DNA of 10,222 nucleotides from Fretibacterium sp. Its GTDB lineage: Bacteria; Synergistota; Synergistia; Synergistales; Aminobacteriaceae. This document shows positions 7,342 through 10,222 of this stretch, in pieces. A model generated the notes under the pieces. The model did no database searches, was not told the DNA's origin, and saw only the letters and a program-made list of their open reading frames with translations. Where the stretch lies: the NCBI GenBank assembly GCA_016280565.1, contig JAEEGY010000004.1, positions 1 through 10,222 of the forward strand, given 5' to 3'. How positions within the stretch are numbered: position 1 is the first letter of the stretch; the number at the start of each line of letters is the position of its first letter. A program made the position numbers and the translations under genes.

Positions 7342-8625
7342 ATGAAGTTCAAGTATCGGGCACGGGGGACAGAGAGGGGCCTCACCGAAGGGTATGTGGA
7401 GGCACCGGACGAGGGCCGTGCCCTGGAGACCCTTCGGCGAAACGGTGTGACGGTCCTCTCCCTGAAGGTAACGGACGAAGGAGATATCTCTCCTGATGCG
7501 ATGCTCCTTCTGGGGGGCGGGCTCTCCCAGCCCGGCGCACCAGCCTCCTTTGCAGAGGAAACTCCGCCCCCGCCGCCGGAGCGGCCTCTGCGTTCCGGTT
7601 CGGTCCCGGCCAAGACGATCAGGGTTTTCTTCCGGCAGATGGCAACGATGGTCCAGGCAGGCCTGGGGCTTTCCTCTTCCATCGACCTCCTGGCCGAGCA
7701 GGAGCATAATCCGGCCTTTAAAGATGTTTTGCGCGGTATCCAGTACGTCCTGGGACGTGGCTTTCCTCTGAGTCAGGCCATGAAAAACAATCCCATCTTT
7801 GCCCCCATGATAACCTCTATGGTCCAGGCCGGGGAGGAGAGCGGTCGGATTGGCAATGCCCTGGAGGGCGCGGCCACCCTCCTTGAGAAGCGGGCAGAGT
7901 TGAGGCGCAAGGTCCTTTCTGCCTTGTTTTACCCGGTGTTTGTCGTCGTCTTCGCTCTGGTTATCCTGACTGTTTTTGTCGTCGCCCTGCTCCCTCAGTT
8001 CCGTCAGGTCTTTGGCGCTATGAATATTGAGCTTCCGGGGCTGACACGGTATCTGTTTTCGGCAGGGGAGTACTGCTCTGCGCAATGGAAGATCCTTCTG
8101 CCGGCGGTGCTGGGCGTCTTTGGGCTTTTGACGTGGCTGCTGACGCGCCGGAGCCACTTCCTGGACTGGCTGAAACTGAAGCTGCCCTTCTTCCACAAAC
8201 TGTTTTTCAAGGCCTCTATGGCACGGGCTACGCGGACTTTAGCTGTCCTGTCCGGGGCGGGGGTGCCCCTGCCGCTGGGGTTGGAGCTGGCGAGAGGGGC
8301 AGCGGGCAACACTGTGATCGGTGAAGGGTTTGCCCACCTCCAGGAGAGGACCCAACGAGGAGAATCCCTTGGTGACGCCGCCAAAGAGGTGGGGATATTC
8401 CCCACTTTGGCGGCCCAGATGATGCGCATTGGAGAAGAGACGGGGCGTCTGGACAATATGCTTGACCGCGTAGCCTCGTGGTATGATCAGGAGCTGGACG
8501 AGGAACTCAAGACCACGACAGCGTTCCTGGAACCCATCCTCATTCTTTTTGTGGGAGGTGTTGTGGCAGTGGTCGCTCTGTCAGTCCTTGGGCCCATCAC
8601 CTCGGCCCTGTCACAGCTGGGATGA
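7342..8625 (+). CDS. Type II secretion / type IV pilus platform protein, GspF/PilC family
   Basis: Polytopic inner-membrane protein that couples the cytoplasmic assembly ATPase to pilin extrusion in type II secretion, type IV pilus or competence pseudopilus systems. From the ATG at 7342 it has 427 residues. A small N-terminal domain (1-50, MKFKYRARG...) is followed by a proline-rich linker (about 70-90) and two T2SSF repeats (about 93-217 and 289-412). Each repeat has the typical FRQMATMVQAGLGLSSSIDLL / TRTLAVLSGAGVPLPLGLEL opening and the GEESGRIG / GEETGRLDNML turn. Predicted membrane segments lie near 198-218, 251-268 and 397-418. The start is uncertain: the frame is open to GTG 7306/ATG 7309, but 7342 matches the family N-terminus and has GGAGGGAGG at 7321-7329, a 12-nt spacing. 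The stop overlaps the pilin start. No GspE-type ATPase gene lies upstream. Confidence 0.93.
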   Translation: MKFKYRARGTERGLTEGYVEAPDEGRALETLRRNGVTVLSLKVTDEGDISPDAMLLLGGGLSQPGAPASFAEETPPPPPERPLRSGSVPAKTIRVFFRQMATMVQAGLGLSSSIDLLAEQEHNPAFKDVLRGIQYVLGRGFPLSQAMKNNPIFAPMITSMVQAGEESGRIGNALEGAATLLEKRAELRRKVLSALFYPVFVVVFALVILTVFVVALLPQFRQVFGAMNIELPGLTRYLFSAGEYCSAQWKILLPAVLGVFGLLTWLLTRRSHFLDWLKLKLPFFHKLFFKASMARATRTLAVLSGAGVPLPLGLELARGAAGNTVIGEGFAHLQERTQRGESLGDAAKEVGIFPTLAAQMMRIGEETGRLDNMLDRVASWYDQELDEELKTTTAFLEPILILFVGGVVAVVALSVLGPITSALSQLG

Positions 8626-9083
8626 AAAAGTGTCTTGCCCGTTCGGGCTTTACCCTGGTTGAGCTCCTGATCGTCATTGCGGTGATTGGCATCCTGATGT
8701 CGGGGATGCTTCTGTCCGGCAGCTCGGCGACCTCCTCCGCGCGGGCTCTGAGCATCGTCAACGACCTCCGCGTCATGAAGCAGGCCGTCTTCCTGATGTA
8801 CCTCGACAGCATGGATCACTTTGACAAGGGGCAGGCTCCAAAGTTTGAGAACCTTTCTCCCGCCGTGGCCTTGGCACGATATGTGGACAACCCGGGCAAA
8901 TATGAGGGCGGGCGGTATGGCTTCGCTGTGTCTGACAGCAGATGGTATGTCACCTACACAATTGGGGATGGCTCAAGTGAAATCAAGGCGAGCCTCTCTG
9001 GCCGTGCTAAGACGGACGGATTGTTGGAGAATGACGGTAAGACCTACGCGGGTGGAGATATAGTCTATATGCTTGCCCGATGA
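8622..9083 (+). CDS. Type IV pilin-like pseudopilin (prepilin-type N-terminal cleavage signal)
   Basis: Small pilin-like subunit of 153 residues, presumably the fibre component moved by the adjacent GspF-like protein. It has a short basic leader (MKKCLARSG), predicted prepilin peptidase cleavage between G9 and F10, the conserved glutamate at mature position 5 (E14), and a hydrophobic helix FTLVELLIVIAVIGILMSGML (10-30) that anchors it in the membrane and packs the fibre. The C-terminal region (about 35-153) is soluble, contains no cysteine pair, and does not show the calcium-site pattern of major GspG pseudopilins that I would recognise. Its ATG lies in an ATGA overlap with the gspF-like stop and has no clear Shine-Dalgarno, which suggests translational coupling. 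Whether it belongs to secretion, pilus or ComGC-type competence machinery cannot be decided from sequence. Confidence 0.9.
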   Translation: MKKCLARSGFTLVELLIVIAVIGILMSGMLLSGSSATSSARALSIVNDLRVMKQAVFLMYLDSMDHFDKGQAPKFENLSPAVALARYVDNPGKYEGGRYGFAVSDSRWYVTYTIGDGSSEIKASLSGRAKTDGLLENDGKTYAGGDIVYMLAR

Positions 9084-9084
9084 G

Positions 9085-9104
9085 GAGGCAGGCGTTTATG
9101 CCTC
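9085..9104 (+). other. Small stem-loop just after the pseudopilin stop
   Basis: GAGGCA (9085-9090) and TGCCTC (9099-9104) form a 6-bp inverted repeat with an 8-nt loop, directly behind the TGA at 9081-9083. There is no T-tract, so it is not a terminator by itself; it could stabilise the mRNA end or be chance. Confidence 0.35.
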
Positions 9105-9138
9105 TCCCATCTCTACCAGCCAAAAGCGGTCCGAAAAA

Positions 9139-9175
9139 TTGAGCCCCTTTCTCTTCAGGGGCTCAAAAGTTTTTT
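9139..9175 (+). terminator. Intrinsic terminator after the gspF-pilin pair
   Basis: TTGAGCCCCT (9139-9148) pairs perfectly with AGGGGCTCAA (9157-9166) around an 8-nt pyrimidine-rich loop, followed after AAG by six Ts (9170-9175). It ends the pseudopilus transcript 55 bp after its last stop codon. An A-run at 9134-9138 makes the element partly symmetric, so it might also act weakly on the other strand, where no gene ends. Confidence 0.9.
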
Positions 9176-9201
9176 ACCTGACAGCCATAACACGTTAAAA
9201 T
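9173..9201 (+). promoter_or_regulatory. Possible promoter for the M24 peptidase gene
   Basis: TTTACC (9173-9178, 4 of 6 to the -35 consensus), 17 bp, then TAAAAT (9196-9201, 5 of 6 to the -10 consensus). It overlaps the T-tract of the preceding terminator and lies about 43 bp before the start codon. A promoter is needed here because the upstream transcript ends; the exact site is a guess from hexamer match. Confidence 0.4.
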
Positions 9202-9243
9202 GAAACACACTTATGTGATTCTTAAAATAAGGAGAAGAGGACA

Positions 9244-10222
9244 ATGGCTTTTGAAATGGAGAAAAAACGTCTTGCCCGGCTCAGGGAGCTGATGTCCGGC
9301 AAGGGAATGGACGCTTTCGTCCTGCTGGTCCTGGAGCGGGCCAATTCGGAGAGCTGCCACTATATCTCAGGTTTCCGGGGCAGCAGCGCGGCCCTCATCA
9401 TCGACAGGAAGGAAGCCACACTGGTGACGGACGGGCGCTACCGCACCCAGGCGGCGGCGCAGTCCCCCTTCAAGCTCATCGTGCAGTCCGATGTGCCTCT
9501 GGCCGCCTTCATCGCCAAGGCCGTCTCGGACGCAGGGTGGGGGGCTGTGGGCTTTGAGTCCGACAAGGTGTCGCACAGGATGTTTGAGGTCACGTTTGCG
9601 CCGGTGAAGACCCAATGGATGGACGCCACGGACTTCATCCCCTCATTGCGCCGTTCCAAGGATGCCTGTGAGGTGGAGTCCATCAAAAAGGCCGCACGTA
9701 TCGGCCGCGAGGCCTATGGGGCGATGCTGGAGCGGGTCCATCCCGGCATGACGGAGGCCGAGTTTTGCAGTGCGCTCCTGGCGGAAATCAAACGCCGGGG
9801 GGCCGAGAAAGGCTGGGCCCAGGATGATTTTATCGTTGCTTCGGGACAAAATGGCGCGATGTGCCACGCCCGGGCAACGGATAAAGCCTTTGAGGAGGGC
9901 GACACCGTGACCGTGGACTATGGCGCGATGGTGGACGGCTACATGAGCGACATCACCCGCAACTTCGCCGTGGGCCACGCCCAGGACAAGGCCCGCGAGC
10001 TGAACGATATCCTGCTGAGAGCGCACCGGGCGGCGGCGGCGGTCTTGCGGCCCGGCATCGCGGGGAAGGACGTGGATGCTGTGGCGCGAAAGGTCATTAT
10101 TGACGCCGGGTATGGAAAGGACTTTGTCCATGGACTGGGACACGGCCTTGGCCTTGCCATTCATGAGGCCCCGCGTCTTGCTTGCTCGTTAAAGTACATC
10201 CTTCAGGTTGGGGTTGTCGTAA
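9244..10222 (+). CDS. Xaa-Pro aminopeptidase, M24B family, 3'-truncated by window edge
   Basis: Cytoplasmic metallopeptidase that removes an N-terminal residue preceding proline from peptides. 326 codons are open to the window end with no stop. The creatinase-like N-terminal domain (about 1-130, MAFEMEKKRLARLRELM, YISGFRGSSAALII, TDGRYRTQA) is followed by the pita-bread catalytic domain (from about 140). Visible catalytic features are H208 in the ASGQNGAMCHAR segment, metal ligands D225 (TVTVDYGA) and D236 (SDITRNF), and metal ligand H300 with HGLGHGLGLAIHEAPRL. The two glutamate ligands (VEPG and ED motifs in this family) would lie just beyond the edge. AAGGAG at 9229-9234, 9 nt upstream, supports the ATG at 9244. 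It lies downstream of a terminator and probably starts a new transcription unit. Aminopeptidase P versus proline dipeptidase cannot be separated by eye; overall length favours the short bacterial Xaa-Pro peptidase type. Confidence 0.92.
   Translation, partial: MAFEMEKKRLARLRELMSGKGMDAFVLLVLERANSESCHYISGFRGSSAALIIDRKEATLVTDGRYRTQAAAQSPFKLIVQSDVPLAAFIAKAVSDAGWGAVGFESDKVSHRMFEVTFAPVKTQWMDATDFIPSLRRSKDACEVESIKKAARIGREAYGAMLERVHPGMTEAEFCSALLAEIKRRGAEKGWAQDDFIVASGQNGAMCHARATDKAFEEGDTVTVDYGAMVDGYMSDITRNFAVGHAQDKARELNDILLRAHRAAAAVLRPGIAGKDVDAVARKVIIDAGYGKDFVHGLGHGLGLAIHEAPRLACSLKYILQVGVVV

Overview
The window (about 10.2 kb, GC-rich, protein-dense) is an ordinary bacterial chromosome segment. The best taxonomic guess is Synergistota (Synergistaceae-like), at moderate confidence. 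The reasons are: an HrcA/CIRCE-controlled heat-shock operon; a DnaK that lacks the roughly 23-residue N-terminal insert of proteobacterial Hsp70s; anaerobic (cbi-type) cobalamin genes; and pseudopilus genes that fit a diderm or a competence system. No rRNA, tRNA, CRISPR array, transposase or phage gene was seen.

Layout. (1) 2-1656, plus strand: the 3' part of cbiF and complete cbiG, overlapping by 4 bp, from an anaerobic cobalamin operon that extends left of the window. (2) 1636-1755: an exact 60-bp unit present twice in tandem. Each unit contains a perfect 8-bp inverted repeat, and the first copy supplies the last codons and the stop of cbiG. (3) 1775-2884, minus strand: dprA, converging on cbiG and diverging from hrcA. 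(4) 2970-6724, plus strand: a sigma-A-like promoter and CIRCE operator, then hrcA-grpE-dnaK, closed by a strong intrinsic terminator. There is no dnaJ. (5) 6738-7273: a small gene with its own promoter, encoding an XRE-type HTH, a lysine-rich linker and a short C-terminal domain resembling DUF6465. (6) 7342-9083: a GspF/PilC-type inner-membrane platform gene, overlapped by 4 bp by a type IV pilin-like (pseudopilin) gene, followed by an intrinsic terminator. (7) 9244-10222: the 5' part of an M24-family Xaa-Pro aminopeptidase, cut by the window edge before its two glutamate metal ligands.

How they work together. CbiF and CbiG act on neighbouring steps of corrin-ring synthesis. HrcA, GrpE and DnaK form a self-regulated chaperone operon: HrcA binds CIRCE and shuts off its own operon when folding capacity is sufficient. 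The GspF-like protein and the pseudopilin would assemble a pilus-like fibre, but they need an ATPase and a prepilin peptidase encoded elsewhere. DprA nearby makes a DNA-uptake role conceivable but unproven. The least explained elements are the 60-bp tandem repeat and the XRE/lysine-rich/DUF6465-like protein.
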